A stretch of 64,000 nucleotides of DNA from Bidens hawaiensis (lineage: Eukaryota > Streptophyta > Magnoliopsida > Asterales > Asteraceae). The notes beneath the pieces were generated by a model that was not told the origin of the DNA, did not search any database, and was given only the letters and a program-made list of their open reading frames with translations. The translations under genes were made by a program, and so were the position numbers. Numbering within the stretch: position 1 is the first letter of the stretch; each line of letters opens with the position of its first letter. The stretch is from the NCBI GenBank assembly GCA_021521415.1, contig JAIQDT010005476.1, positions 1 through 64,000 of the forward strand, in the 5' to 3' direction. Positions 10,282-22,396 of the stretch are shown here, piece by piece.

Positions 10282-11430
10282 ATGGCGCCTAAAACAAGAC
10301 GAACGAATACCAATCAAGCGTCTGGGTTACGATCTTCTCAAGATGAGTTAGCTCAATTAATCTCTCAACATGTGAATACAGCACTCGAGCAATATGAGGC
10401 TAACCGCAACTTAAACCCCCCAAACACAACTAATAACATAAACGGAGGAACTCCTAGAACCGAATATCTAAACGAAATCCCTCGGGTAGTACGGTACGCG
10501 TGTTCTCATACAAAACTTTCCAAGGTTGCGGACTGAATGAATTTACCGGTGTCGAAGGACCTTTGGAAATTATCCGATGGATCGAGAAAATGGAATCTGT
10601 CATGAAAATCAGTGATTGCACTCCTCTTGAACGGATAAAATATGGAGTGTGTTCATTCCGTGATGAGGGACTAGAGTGGTGGAACTACATAATTCAAAAT
10701 CTTGGAGAAGATGCCTCTTACCGTCTATCCTGGGAAGAACTGAAAGAAATGTTGTTAAAATAATACTGTCCCCGAAATGAATTCTAGAAGATTGAATATG
10801 ACTTCTGGCAGTTAAAGATGGAAGGTGCTGACATCGGAGGATATACTTCCCGTTTCAACGCATTGGCACGACTGATACCCCGACTGGTTACGCCTGAATA
10901 TGCAAGAATTGAGAGGTACATCTGGGGATTAGCTCTCGAGATCCGAGAAATGGTCACCTCTTCCAAACCAACCACCATCCAGTCAGCCCGAGAACTAGAA
11001 AAATCTTTAATTAATAATGCGGTTTGAATGGGAACTCAGAAAGATTCCAGAGAGAAAGCTGCCACCGCCGAACCCGAACGAAAAGCAGAAACCCAGAGAA
11101 CTCAAATGGAAGTGAAATTGTAACTCAGGAAGACAGTTCAAGAGAAACCAAGGTGCTTGAATGATGTTTGCAACGAACACAAGAGGACCAGGAGGAAGCT
11201 CAGGACAGGGATCCACTTGTAACAGAATGTTGGAAGTGTAACAGATGCAATCGACTCGGCCATGTGGCCCGCGACTGTTACACAAGGATAGAAACTTCTG
11301 TGGGAAGCCAAACTTCCAGACGTTTTGAATTTGGTGTCGTAGGACATTTCAGAAGGGACTGACCCAAACTCAAGGGTCAAAACGCTAGGGGCAAAGCGTT
11401 TGAAATGAACACGAAGAAGGCCCGGAAAGA
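10282..11430 (+). pseudogene. Tekay-type gypsy gag (broken)
   Basis: ATG 10282 (MAPKTRRTNTN) opens a gag protein. A frame change near 10510 leads into the capsid-like region (GVEGPLEIIRWIEKME, DEGLEWWN). Stops occur near 10760 and 10787, then RFNALARLIPRLVTPEYARIERYIWGL is readable to about 11025. A zinc knuckle with CNRLGHVARDC follows at about 11235-11280, plus a second partial knuckle (GVVGHFRRD). Gag packages the RNA. The decay is heavier than in the copia element nested in the pol part. The Tekay assignment rests mainly on the pol sequence. Confidence 0.8.
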
Positions 11431-11439
11431 CTCATCAGT

Positions 11440-11955
11440 AGTCACCAGTACGTTTCTCGTTAATAATCCTATGCTTATGTACTATTCGATACCAGAGCAG
11501 ATTTAAGCTTTGTTTCAAACCAATTCGAACCCCTTCTTGGTTTTAAACCTAGTAAATTAGACAATAGCTATTCAATCGAATTAGCTAACGGAAAATTAAT
11601 CGAGACCAGTAAAGTTGTTTGAAACTGCAACATTCTGTTAGAAACCCATAGGTTTCCAATCGACATTCTACCCGTAGAATTAGGCAGTTATGATATTGTA
11701 GTAGGAATGGACTGGTTGTCCAAAAATGGAGCTGAGATCATATGTTCCGAAAAGTTAGTTCGTTTACCAACCCCAACTGGTCAATGTCTGACTATTCAAG
11801 GAGATCGGAGTAACACAGAGTTAAAACTCTCCAGTATCATGAAATCCCACAAAATACTTAGGAAAGGATGTCCGGCTTTTCTCGTCAACGTGGTCGACAC
11901 AAAGGCTAAGGAACGAAAAATAGACGATACCCCTGTAGTTCGAGACTTCCCATAA
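11440..11955 (+). pseudogene. gypsy aspartic protease region
   Basis: The pieces STFLVNN, LFDTRADLSFVS and then LGSYDIVVGMDWLSKNGAEI match the pepsin-like protease between gag and RT of chromovirus-type gypsy elements. The catalytic triad DTG reads DTR here (about 11488-11496), so the enzyme would be dead. There are stops near 11622 and at 11953, and a frame change near 11470. The clean open part is 11707-11955. Confidence 0.75.
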
Positions 11956-12467
11956 GTTTTCCTTGAAGATTTGCCTGGATTACCTCCACAGCGTCAAGTC
12001 GAATTCAGAATCGATCTGGTTCAGGATGCCGCTCCGATAGCTCGATCTCCGTATAGATTGGCACCATCGGAAATGCAGGAGCTATCTAATCAGCTTTAGG
12101 AATTACTAGACAAGGGATTTATAAGACCAACTTTCTCACCGTGGGGAGCTCTAGTCTTATTCGTGAAAAAGAAAGATGGCTCTTTTCAAATATGCATCGA
12201 TTACAGAGAATTGAAAAAACTCACCATCAAGAATCGGTACCCACTACCGAGGATTGATGATTTGTTTGACCAATTGCAAGGATCAAGCTACTACTCAAAA
12301 AACGACTTGCGATCTGGGTATAATCAATTACATGTTGCAGAAGAAGATGTTCATAAGACCGCTTTCAGAACTCTTTATGGCCATTATGAATTTCTAGTCA
12401 TGCCATTTGGTCTAACGAATGCACCCGCTGTATTCATGAACCTTATGAACAGAGTTTATAAGCCATA
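11956..12467 (+). pseudogene. gypsy reverse transcriptase, N-terminal part
   Basis: Readable motifs are [32 protein letters not shown], a stop near 12099, then [48 protein letters not shown] and [16 protein letters not shown]. The frame runs into the target site CCATA at 12463-12467, where the minus-strand copia element begins. The rest of the RT starts at 29062. The interval from 12463 to 29062 is an exact multiple of three, so both halves are in the same frame. Family resemblance is to Tekay/Del chromoviruses. Confidence 0.88.
12463..12467. repeat. target site duplication CCATA, left
   Basis: CCATA lies directly before the LTR start TGTCAGG at 12468 and is repeated at 29062-29066 directly after the other LTR end (CCCAACA). 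Five bases is the usual copia duplication. It proves that 12468-29061 entered the gypsy RT as one piece. Confidence 0.95.
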
Positions 12468-13699
12468 TGTCAGGTCCCACTTTTATGGTCGATTCGGCTC
12501 GGATCTTTAATCAATCATGTCATAACTCACACAAAATTAATCGTGTTGACAAGAGAGTTAATGACGGGTTACTATATTTAGAAAGATGACCATTTGTTAA
12601 AGGCGGAATCAATAACAAACATACGGTTGCAATGAATATTCAAAGATAGAAGACACACAAAGGATTCACTCAAAAGATTTCCATTTATATAATGTTAGTC
12701 ATACAAAAGGAGTAATCGATTTAGGGTTTATAAGGAATCCTAGGACAGCCGTTACACACACAAAATATTCTCAATTAATGTGTCGTGTGTATTCTGTCTC
12801 TCTGTCTCCGTCTCTCTCGGCGGCGTGCCTTAATTATTCTATTTATTGGCCTGCCAACCTAAGACAGCTGTCATTCCTTCTAGAAACCCTATCCGATAGT
12901 ACATATTCAAATTACATATTCAAAAATAAAACTAAGTGTAAAACAAGTCTTCCGGGTAGGCTTTTCATTAAACTTCAGTCTCCGAGTACGCAGTGTACTC
13001 GGCCTTCCTTCAGACTTGGTAAACATAGAAATGTACTCGGAATCAGTTTCCGGGTAGACTTTACTTAAAGAATATTTTACCAAGTAAAATATTCACCGAG
13101 TAGACTTCAATCTTCTTGGACTTATCAAACTTTGCCCGACAAATCCTTACGAGCAACCTTGTTCTTCTATGGTCCTGTTCGGCTCATTGTCATTGAATAA
13201 CTTATTGATAAGGCGTACTCGAGAATACATACCTTACTTGAGCAGAACCTTACTCGATATAACTTAGAGATATTCCATTAACTCATCAAGTATACTCGGA
13301 CCATAATTATTAAAGAATATCTTGCCCGGTCTTCCAATTACTTGGCTTCTTGGACTTGGTTGACCATACCCTACTCGGAAGAGTAAAATACCTAGTCTTG
13401 AAGAACAATCCTGCTTGACAAAGTGAACCTTGCTCGGATATGCCAAATCAATGATCCTTACTCGGAAAATCAATAAAAAGCATACCTTGCTCGGATATCC
13501 ACTTAAGAAGTCTATTTGAAGTAAACCTTGCCCGGGAGGCAAAATCTCATACTCGGCTAAGTAAAAGCTTACTCGAAGGTCCAAGGTGTGCTCGGATTCA
13601 ATACTTAGCAGTTTCTGAGGAGGTTGAGAAGATTCCAATCTTCCATATTCTTCGTTTTCGGTCAAATCTCCTCCTTTGGGTCAAATTCTTGACCCAACA
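12468..13699 (-). mobile_element. 3' LTR of minus-strand copia element
   Basis: It runs from TGTCAGGTCCC to GACCCAACA on the plus strand and is the direct partner of 27830-29061, with the same length and about 98% identity by eye. The plus-strand open frames near 12778-13068 and the minus-strand frame near 13264-13665 are chance frames present in both LTRs. The TATA box differs from the 5' LTR copy (reads CAATAAATAG instead of CTATAAATAG on the minus strand). Confidence 0.95.
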
Positions 13700-13710
13700 A
13701 TCTCCCCCTA
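13700..13710 (-). other. polypurine tract
   Basis: On the minus strand it reads TAGGGGGAGAT directly before the 3' LTR start TGTTGGGTC. It is identical to the tract at 8751-8761. Confidence 0.9.
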
Positions 13711-13859
13711 GATTGGAACACCTCAGCTGACCCAAAACACTCTGTGGTTGCATACACTTAGCAAAATACACATCAAATTAAAAGTCAAATTTCATAATCA
13801 AATTACATAAGCTAAAGTTTGTCCGAAGACATTACAAAGCAAAGCCTATTCTATCTCTT

Positions 13860-16800
13860 TTATCTTTTCCTTTCATTGTAGGCTGCTTGTCTTCTCAGCT
13901 GGATTATAGATGCTGCTCTTTCTCTGAAGATATTGAGCACTTGGTAGTGAGTGTGTCCTTCTGGTATCACCAAGTCTCTTATATCTCTAAGATCATCATT
14001 GTGTAAGCATGTCAGATCTGCATCCTTTTTGATTGTTGCCAAGGCCTTTCCATCAGAGTTCCTCAGCACATAGTAACCAGTGTCTTCTTTGTATTCAACT
14101 TCAGTGATGACACCGTTCTGCACTATATAGTTTGGCCTTCTCATTCTTCTTCCCACTCTTATACACGTATCCATGTTAGACAGTGGATTCTGGTCTCGGA
14201 CACTTATCTGGTAGTTCAGTTCAGCCCTGTCCATTTTCTTCCGTTTCTCTGACCTTTTTGACCTGTGGAGTTGAATCATTCACCAACTTTTCTTTTCTTT
14301 CAAAAATCTGAATCCATCAGCAGCCTGTTCCTGCAAGTATTTTGATAAATCATTCATCTGTCTTCCTGCTGATCTGTCCCTGTTTCTGTAGTCATACAAG
14401 TGAAGTGTGGCCATTCATTATAATTGATCTTCATTATACTCACGGAAGTCACTTCTGACTACAATCTCTTTTAATGACCTGCTCTCCATAATCACTTTAA
14501 GTGAATTAGTGACTAAATCATAATACAGCTCTCTGGGTAGATCCATATCAGATTGTGGTCTTGTTCTGTGTTGTACTGAGCTGCTTGATTCTCCTCTTCC
14601 TCCTTGGCCTCTTCCTTTTGGAAATCTTTGATGAAATGGAGGTCTGATTGGGATGGATTTCCTTGGCTTTTCAGGAACCAAATTGAATACTTTCCTGTAT
14701 GCACCTTCTACCATTTCAACTAGCCAATTCTCCATGTCTTTGATATTCTCCCCCAGCTTTGTGAAGGTCATTCAGCATTTTGGCAATTTCCATAGTGTTT
14801 GCAAACCTAGCTGGCACAAACCTGCCATCTGAAAAATATCTTGGGTTTTCACCCTTCCTTAATACTTTCATCCATTCCTCCTTCTGGTAGTAAAACAGAT
14901 TTCTCAAGTCAATCCTTTCCAGTGCATCAAAATCAACCTTAGTCATCCCCCTTTCATTTATCATTATGTTCCTCAATATCCCAATCATCTCTTCATTTTC
15001 CCATGGCACAATCTCTTCATCATCAAGTTTAACCTCAGGCTGTTCTGGCTGAGGGATTGGAGGTTGATCAGTTGTCTTTTCTTGTTCCATCTCCTTTTCC
15101 CTCACAGTCCTGAGTCTTCTTGTTCTTTTAGTAGGTGGCTCATCAGATGTTTCTTTTAAGATTGAGCTCTCAGTATAGACCCTTTTTAATTCTTTCTCTT
15201 TCCTTTTGGAATACTGGTCAAATACTGCCTCTCTACTCAGATTTCTTACAACCTCAGGCTTCATGCCTTTCTCAAGCAGGTATCCACACATACCATCATA
15301 TTTCTTCTTTAACTCTTCCAACTCAACCTTATCATCCTGTTTTACAAACTTTTCTGAAACTATCTCTTTCTCACTGTTGTAAAGATCTTGAATTTGGTCA
15401 ACAGTGTATTTTTCCAAGGCAGCTCCAGGATAGCCTCTAACTTTCAAATAATTTTTATAATGCTCAGCATTTTTCTTTCTCTTCTCAACCTTCTTTAAGA
15501 CTTCCTCTGCATTGATTTCAATGTAGCCCCTTTAAATATAAGTCTTTTCAGGTTGAGGGGTCTCAGCAGTGGAGCTTGTACCAACTTTCTCTCCTCCTTG
15601 ATCAGGGTTGTCATCACCCTTTCCATCAGACTCCTCAGAGTCATCCTCCTCATCATCTGATAAATCAATCATGGCATCTATTTTGGGTTCATCAGAGGTA
15701 GGATGATCTGGTTCATCATTATTTTTATTTTCATCAGAAACATTAACATCAGGGACCCCTGGTAATTTTTCTCCTGGTTTCAGTGTTTGTAAGGGGATTG
15801 CCCTGATTGGTTCATCATCCTCTGGGGTCTCCACATAACATTTATTCTTTTCATCCCATATACCCCTCCTATCAGCTCTTTCAGCTTCAGCCTGCTCAGC
15901 AGATCTCTTCCTTCTTTGATAAGTCTTTTCAAAACTTCTTTCTGGCCAGTTACTAGTAGGGTTCTTTCTCAAGTCCTCTTTTACTTGTTTAGCCCATTTC
16001 TTGGCAGCCATAGATGCAATTGACTCACCAATTTCCTCAGGTATAATCATGTCAGTGTTTAGATTGGTTGATGGTTCAGCAGTCTCAGATTGTTGCTCCT
16101 GAAACTTGCTAACCACCCTTCCCAAAGAGTCATCAAACTCTTGATTTTTGTTCATATTTACTAAAATTTCAATCACCTCTTGATCTGCCACATCTTGAAA
16201 TATCTCTTTTGCTACACTGGCTTCTTTGATCAATAGGTCCTGCTGTGCTAACTCTTCTTCTGTCAAGGAATGGACAATTGCTTCCCTTTCCATTGGCTCT
16301 TTAATAAGTCTTTCTTTCTCAGCAAGAGCAGCATCAGCAGCAGTATCTACAAAGGATACATCCTTCTCAACTTACACAATAGGTTCATCATCAGTTGCTA
16401 AACATTTTCCCTTTTCCTTCCTTTTCATCACCTCTTCTTCATCCTCTTGCTCATCACTTCCAAACTCATCAATCTCTCTAAATAGGTTTTCCAATTCAGA
16501 GTCATGCTCTACCCTCTTGGAACTAGCTTCTTGATCATCATTTGGCTCAGTGTGTTCTAGTTCCTCAGTAGCAGCATTCAATTTTACATTCTCCACACTC
16601 ATCTCCTCATCCACAATCTCAGTCAATTCTTCTGTAAGTACAACCTCTTCATCATCATTGGTTACTTCTTCTCTCACATCCATTACAGATTCATCACTAT
16701 CATCATACTCATTCATGATCATCTTCAAACCATCAACATTTTCAACAATTACAGCATCAGCTATAACCACATCATTATCATCTATATTCTCCCCCTGTTT

Positions 16801-18254
16801 TGGGGTAGCTGAAGTCTTCTCAACCTCCTGCACCAGGGTTCGAATCATCATTTCTGCCTCAGCTAACTTTCTCAATAAATTTCATTTTCATCTGTTAGTT
16901 CTTCATTCTTCCTACTCAATACAACATTCTCACCCCTAACCTCCTCAACTTGTCTTTTCAACTCATCATTTTCCAACATCAACTCAGCATTTCTTTAGAA
17001 CATATCCACCTGTGAACTTGTAGGGTTTGATGTAGTAAATGGTTTGTGGTGGGTGTTTGAGTTGGGCTAGAAATGACTGGATCTGATTGGTTTGGGCTAT
17101 GTGTAGGTGATGTCTGTGGTGGTGATAATTGAGGTGTGGAAGTTTCAGGTTGGTCTAGGGTAAGGGTTTGAGGTGGTGATTGATGTGGTGGGGTTGGTGG
17201 TGGTGAGTGTGGTAGTGTAGGGATAGGTTGTTCAAGTTCTTCTCATTGCTCCCCCTGTTCAGGTGCCATAATCTCCATCTCCAGACCAACTCCACCTTCA
17301 TTGCCATCAACATCATCATCAGAATCTCCTTCATCACTATCATCATCACCCCCTTCTTCCTCTTCTGAGCTCAGCTCAGGCACAGGCATTATAGCCAGAT
17401 CATGGTTTAACAACCAAGGTAAAATTTCAAAAGGAACATTTGCATTAAAGTTATTAGAGACACCTGGATTTTTTATTCTCTTGTAAGCATCAGGATCTTG
17501 CAGTTTATGTGTGACTCCAAATGTTGGTAAATCTTGTAATGTGCTGTTGAATATGATCTGCAGGAATCTTGGGTACTGTAAAAATCTTTTTCTTTCTGGT
17601 TTCTTCAGATTCCCCACTAACCCCTCAAATATCATCTTGGAAAAGTTAAATGGTAGATCAAAGATTGTACCAACAGTGGCATTTGCTAGATCATGACTCA
17701 TCAGAGTCCATGATCCCTTCCTCGGAGCAAATCCATGAATAATGTGGTGAATCAGAAATCTGTACAGCATTGGAAATAAACCTTTCTGAAACTGTCCTTC
17801 ATGGACATTTCCTTGATACCCCATCGTTTCTTTAAAAATCTTCAATAAGTGCTTTGTATTAAAGTTTATTAGATTGTGATCATCGTCATTCAGTCTTAAA
17901 CACCTTCTTATCATCCTTTCAGTGATCTAAATCTCCTGTCTGGGCACGGTTGCTTCTATTCGTTTTCCATTCACATCGTCAACGAGCTCTGTTGATCTCC
18001 AGAAATCCAAGGAGTGATTTCTGTAAATAATTGGGCTTTCAGTGAGTGCAAAGCTGATGTTTGACCGCGCCATCCATAATATCATTCGAGCCATCGGTTC
18101 ATTCTCTGTAATACATAAAAAGGAGATTTAGATCACTGAAAGGAGTGATTTCTTAAACACCTTCTTTTTTTTTGACTTGATTATGTGTCACATGTAGTAA
18201 CGCGCACATATTGAGCTTTGGCTCAGAAACATACTTCGGTTCGTTGTCTGCCAT
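13860..18254 (-). pseudogene. env-like third gene of minus-strand copia (broken)
   Basis: ATG at 18254 (MADNEPKY). Readable blocks in order: ISFALTESPIIYRNHSLDFW near 18050; 17914-17243 (TMGYQGNVHEGQFQKGLF, ending in an acidic Glu/Asp stretch); a Pro/Thr/Gln-rich linker (17240-17030); and coiled-coil and acidic parts in one frame from 16875 to 14716, with stops at 16372 and 15532. A frame change near 14740 leads to 14771-13860 with the end domain (NPLSNMDTC, GYYVLRNSDG). A further frame change lies near 17240-16900. The total is about 1,400 codons, far longer than usual retroviral envelope proteins, with no membrane segment seen. An 80 bp insert disrupts the N-terminal part (18104-18184). Function unknown. 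Confidence 0.82.
18104..18184 (-). other. patchwork insert inside env-like gene
   Basis: The + strand copy (around 3978-4000) reads straight through here, while this copy has about 80 extra bases. The pieces match four nearby places: CTTAAACACCTTCT (also 17895-17908), GGAGTGATTTCT (also 18011-18022), AGGAGATTTAGATCACTGAA as the reverse complement of 17917-17937, and CTGTAATACATAAA (also 18257-18270, the intron-2 acceptor). It looks like filler made by template switching; alternatively the acceptor copy makes it a pseudo-intron. Confidence 0.6.
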
Positions 18255-18256
18255 AT

Positions 18257-18481
18257 CTGTAATACATAAACAAACACATTCACAGTGAAATTAGACATAA
18301 AGTTTAATACTTTAGACAATTTCAGTGTATAAAAATGAAGAAGATAGGGAGAAATCTTCAAGAACCTGCTCTTCGACAAATTTATAACCTAAACACATAA
18401 ACAGAGTGTTAGTACTCGAATACATAATCAAGTCACATTACAATCTAATCGTGATCGGAAAACATAATATTTAATGCATAC
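18257..18481 (-). other. two candidate introns in env-like leader, minus copy
   Basis: Read on the minus strand: donor CCGACTCG|GTATGCAT at 18481, acceptor TGTTTAG at 18389, mini-exon of 23 nt at 18388-18366, donor AGCAG|GTTCTTGAAG at 18365, acceptor TATTACAG at 18257, then ATATGG with the start codon at 18254. The sizes (93, 23 and 109) nearly equal the plus-strand copy (89, 23 and 108). The intron interiors have diverged more than the mini-exon. Confidence 0.5.
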
Positions 18482-18624
18482 CGAGTCGGAATTAGAAGGC
18501 TGACAAAAATTAGGGTTTGGATTAATGTTGAATTCGATAAGTCAGTTATGTTTCTTAGTGAGGAAGGATTTGCAGTGGAAGGAGAGAGAGATAGGGAAAT
18601 AATGTTTAAAAATTTGCCTAAGTC

Positions 18625-18638
18625 CCTCTTTTATACTT
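18625..18638 (-). promoter_or_regulatory. TATA-like box upstream of env-like gene, minus copy
   Basis: On the minus strand it reads AAGTATAAAAGAGG, after CCCACTTTCAAAAT and before a run of tctctctctccttcc. It matches the plus-strand site at 3546-3557 in position and context. Confidence 0.55.
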
Positions 18639-18769
18639 ATTTTGAAAGTGGGTTTTAAATGCTTTTTGTCCTCTTGTGAATTATTAGCTGTCACCCAGTA
18701 ACATTATCCACTTGGTATATCAAAAACATTTAATTTCATTTAAGATCATAAGACCTTACTCGAAGGCTT

Positions 18770-20370
18770 AATATATCCAAAATCTACTCGGTCAACTTCC
18801 ACTTACAAACCTTACTCGGTCAAACTTTGCTTGGAATAATTTTCAATTTGGAATATACAAAGTTTGCCCAAATTCTTTTATTTTCAAACCATGCTCGATC
18901 AAGTAAATTAATTTAAAGTTAAGACATAATGAAGAAAGCTTACCCGAAATACTTGATTTCTTGAGAGATTAATCACAAGGCAAATAATCAAATATAATTA
19001 TCAAATAAACATTCTCACTAAGAATCAATTAAGATCCTCACAAAGATTTCTCAAATTCAAATTAAAACTTATCTAGCATGAACCCTAATAAGAATCATAA
19101 TCAATTTTATCATATTAACTAACATATTCAATCAACGCATTCATTCAAGTATGAATCTAAAAAATTTCATCATACCATCTTACATATTCGATCAACGCAT
19201 TCATTCAAGTATGCTTGTATACATAGTGTGTTCGAGCACTCTTTCAAATGTAAAGTGTGTTCGGACAACAATCTTATGTAAAGTATACCCGAATAACTTT
19301 CATATAGTACAAAGTGTGCTCGAAAAGAAATTCTAGCAGACAGTGTACTCGGAAAGTTAAAGTTTGAAATTACCAAGTATATTGAAGGAACACAAGTGTA
19401 CCCGAAATATAAAGTGTGCTCGGAAAACAAAGTTTGCCCGAAAAGACTTGTAATTTCAAAGAAATCATAACCACAAATATCACAGAGCATGCTCGAAATG
19501 AAATTAAACACATAAACATTTAAGTGTGCTATAGTTTAAAATTTCATAGAGCTTGCTCGAAAATCCTAAGTTAGCACTGAGCTCGCTACGATAAACACAT
19601 TCAATCATCAGGTATGTCCTTACTCGAGGAAACTCAACATTTCAAACCATACCCGAAACATGACAAACTTAAACGGTAACATCTAAGCGTGCCCGGAAAG
19701 ATTAACAAGCCTTTCCTAACAACATATTCACACAAAGCTTACTCGGTGTACTTACTCAAGTTCACAAAGTTTGCTTGGAAACACAATCAGCATATAACAT
19801 GAATAGCTTACTCGAAACTAGCATATAACATGCATAGCTTGCTCGAAACAAGAATTTTTTGTTAAAAGACAGCTATTTCAACACATAATCATCTCAAGAC
19901 TTCAAGCTTACTCGGGAAAATGAGTGCAACAGTGTACTCTACTCGAAAAGTGTAAATACTTCAAAGTATGCTCGAAAATCATAAAGTTAGTCAGAAATGA
20001 CTAAGCCTACTCGGAAAGGTTGAGATTTTTCAAACCTTACCCGAAACAACATATTCACACATAATCAAGTCAAAAAAAAAATGACTAAGCTTATTCGGAA
20101 AGGTTGAAAACTGTCAAACCTTACCCAAAACAACATATTCACACATAGACAACTGTTTTGTACTCGGAAAGGTTAAACCTTACCCGAAAATACATATTCA
20201 AACAGTTTGTGCTCGAGAAGGTTATAAATCATCAAACCTTACTCGAACTTACATATTCACACATAATCAACTGTTTTGTACTCGGAAAGGTTAAACCTTA
20301 CCCGAAAATACATATTCAAACAGTTTGTGCTCGAGAAGGTTATAAATCATCAAACCTTACTCGAACTTAC
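18770..20370 (-). repeat. array of degenerate GAGCAAGCTT-type motifs, minus copy
   Basis: It is the counterpart of 2320-3455. On the plus strand the units read CTTACTCGAAA, AGCTTGCTCGAAA, AAAGTGTGCTCGAAA and AACCTTACCCGAAA, several dozen times and in one orientation. The core here is tcGAGCAAGCTTt or tcGGGTAAGGTTt on the minus strand. Spacing is irregular. No reading frame is present; short open frames near 20158-20467 come from the tandem duplication inside the array. Confidence 0.75.
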
Positions 20371-20376
20371 ATATTC
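20151..20376. repeat. near-perfect 118 bp tandem duplication
   Basis: AACTGTTTTGTACTCGG starts at 20151 and again at 20269, and the two units look identical over the readable overlap of about 108 bp. It adds motif copies to the array and must be recent. Confidence 0.9.
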
Positions 20377-20399
20377 AACCTATTTTAGGCAAAATGCAA

Positions 20400-22396
20400 C
20401 ACTTTTTGACTTAAACCACTTGTCAAAGACATTTCTAAGTTATGTATCATTTCAGAACATAGTTTAAGTGCAAATGGTGCATTTAGAGATCAAATTTCAG
20501 TTATAATTCATTTTAAAACAATATCTTTATTAAACTGAAAAGATCTCAGGAATGGGATCATATTGACTAAGCAGCTATCTCATTACTTCACTCTCAGCAT
20601 TATTATGACAACTTAGATAGGTTAACAGCAGGTATAAACTTAGCATGATTTTCATCTCTTTGGTGATATGATTAAAGTTCAATTTGAGCATAATGCAATA
20701 ATGGTTAACAATGTGCTATGATGCCTCATATCTCTCCTCAAAGCTTATTTGGCTTTCCCCAGATCACCCCAATTTGACTCCAACCTCCTGTATTTGGTCA
20801 AAAATAGTTTTTGTATGACAGAACTTATTGTATTTTTTTAGATTCAAACATATATAGAGGTTGAACGTTGGACTTACAGTTAGCAACATGCCTTTCATTC
20901 AAGATGAGACAGATTTTGCCAACATCTTTGTAGTTCTTGTTGTAACCCTCTTGTTTGATAAAATATTTAAAACACTTATCAACTTTTGGTTGATTTATTC
21001 ATTCTTCCCCTTGTTTTTGATATTTTCTCAAATTTTCTTAAGCATGTTCTTTGTCATATTTAAAGATGTTTCCTTTTGGTTGACCAAATAACAACAGGCT
21101 CGTGTATGACTGGGTAATCACTTTTCTGCCATATCATTCGGAGAGATCTATCTTGAGACATGCAAAACAACTATGCATCTCCACTTAAAGATTAGCATAT
21201 TCATTATGTTTATATCACCTTAGATTTTAAATCATCATGGGAAAGTAACTATACATGTTATTGACTATACTAAGGCCTTTTTTTTGCCTAATAATTCCAT
21301 ATGAGCAGCTAAGTAGTCAATGTACTATCATTTCCCATAAACACAGTTTAATATTCAATCACCCCAATATCTCTTTCTTATCAGGTTAATGGCTATCTTG
21401 TTTTGACCAAAAGTGGTCAACAGGACCAAACATACATGTGAATATATGTCCTGTCAAAGTCAGAGTTATTGACATAGTTTTAAGTGAAGAAATAAGAAAC
21501 AAGGCATAATTGCCCCAAATGCATTCAGTTTTCAGGTCAATGGCTATCCTTTGAATCTGTAGAGATTTAAGGACCAAACATACACAAGTGCATGTCCTTC
21601 TAACTGGGCAAATGACATAATTTTCAGCAAAAATAACTACTTGAGACTTTCCCTTTAAAAAAAATCCTTCTTTTAAGCTTCTTAAAAGCTTGAACTGAAT
21701 AATCTTATCATATCTCATCACCATTAATCAACTTGCTCATGTTTTGACCAAAATATAGTATTTATGCAAAATTCATTATAAAATTCAATGAATCACTTAA
21801 TTTTGACATAAAACTCATTTTGACACAAACAGTTGCATCACATACTTAAATCTTAAACATTCTTAACATCATCAAGAAAAACAGACTGTACTAACATTCA
21901 ATGTCTATCCTATCTTAACAATTTCAGAAGATCAGATTAAGAACATATTCAAGTAACCTAAACATGTGATTACTCATGACATCATATAAGCATTCAGTTT
22001 CACCTAAACAGATCAAACTACTTATCATAACATCAGATCAGTTAACATGATAGTCAAGAATTACCATCAATTTCAAGCAAATCAAAACATATTAAATAAC
22101 ATTTAATATGTTTAATCTCAAGCACCTATCAGTTAACATCAAAACAGTGACATAATCAAAACATATTAAATAACATTTAGTTGAAACATATTCAATATGT
22201 GTAATCTCTAATAAAATAATCAGTTATCACAGAGATACACACATAGAAATAGTTAAGTCACATAACATTTAGCATACTCAGTAACATATTCAGCAACATA
22301 TTCAGCAACATATTCAGCAACATATTCAGCAAGTGTAACCTCTAATAAAATATTCAAGTAGAACATAGAGGTACCCAACCAAGCACACATCCTTAA
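20400..22396 (-). other. conserved non-coding spacer, minus copy
   Basis: No gene. It matches the reverse complement of 639-2310 in many blocks, including the doublet at about 21395-21625. Near the pol end (22070-22335) are short AT-rich repeats with CATATTAAATAACATTTA and AACATATTCAG. Confidence 0.65.
22280..22332. repeat. 12 bp tandem repeat AGCAACATATTC
   Basis: Four or slightly more units of AGCAACATATTC, the first with one change (AGTAACATATTC). It is a simple minisatellite in the spacer just after pol. Confidence 0.85.

Noticed and set aside
12778..13665. Open frames of 96 codons (plus) and 133 codons (minus) in the 3' LTR, repeated at 28140-29027
   Set aside because: They lie inside the LTRs, are identical in both because the LTRs are copies, and show no domain or composition expected of a protein.
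20158..20467. Two overlapping open frames encoding the same peptide
   Set aside because: The repetition comes from the 118 bp tandem duplication in the non-coding motif array.
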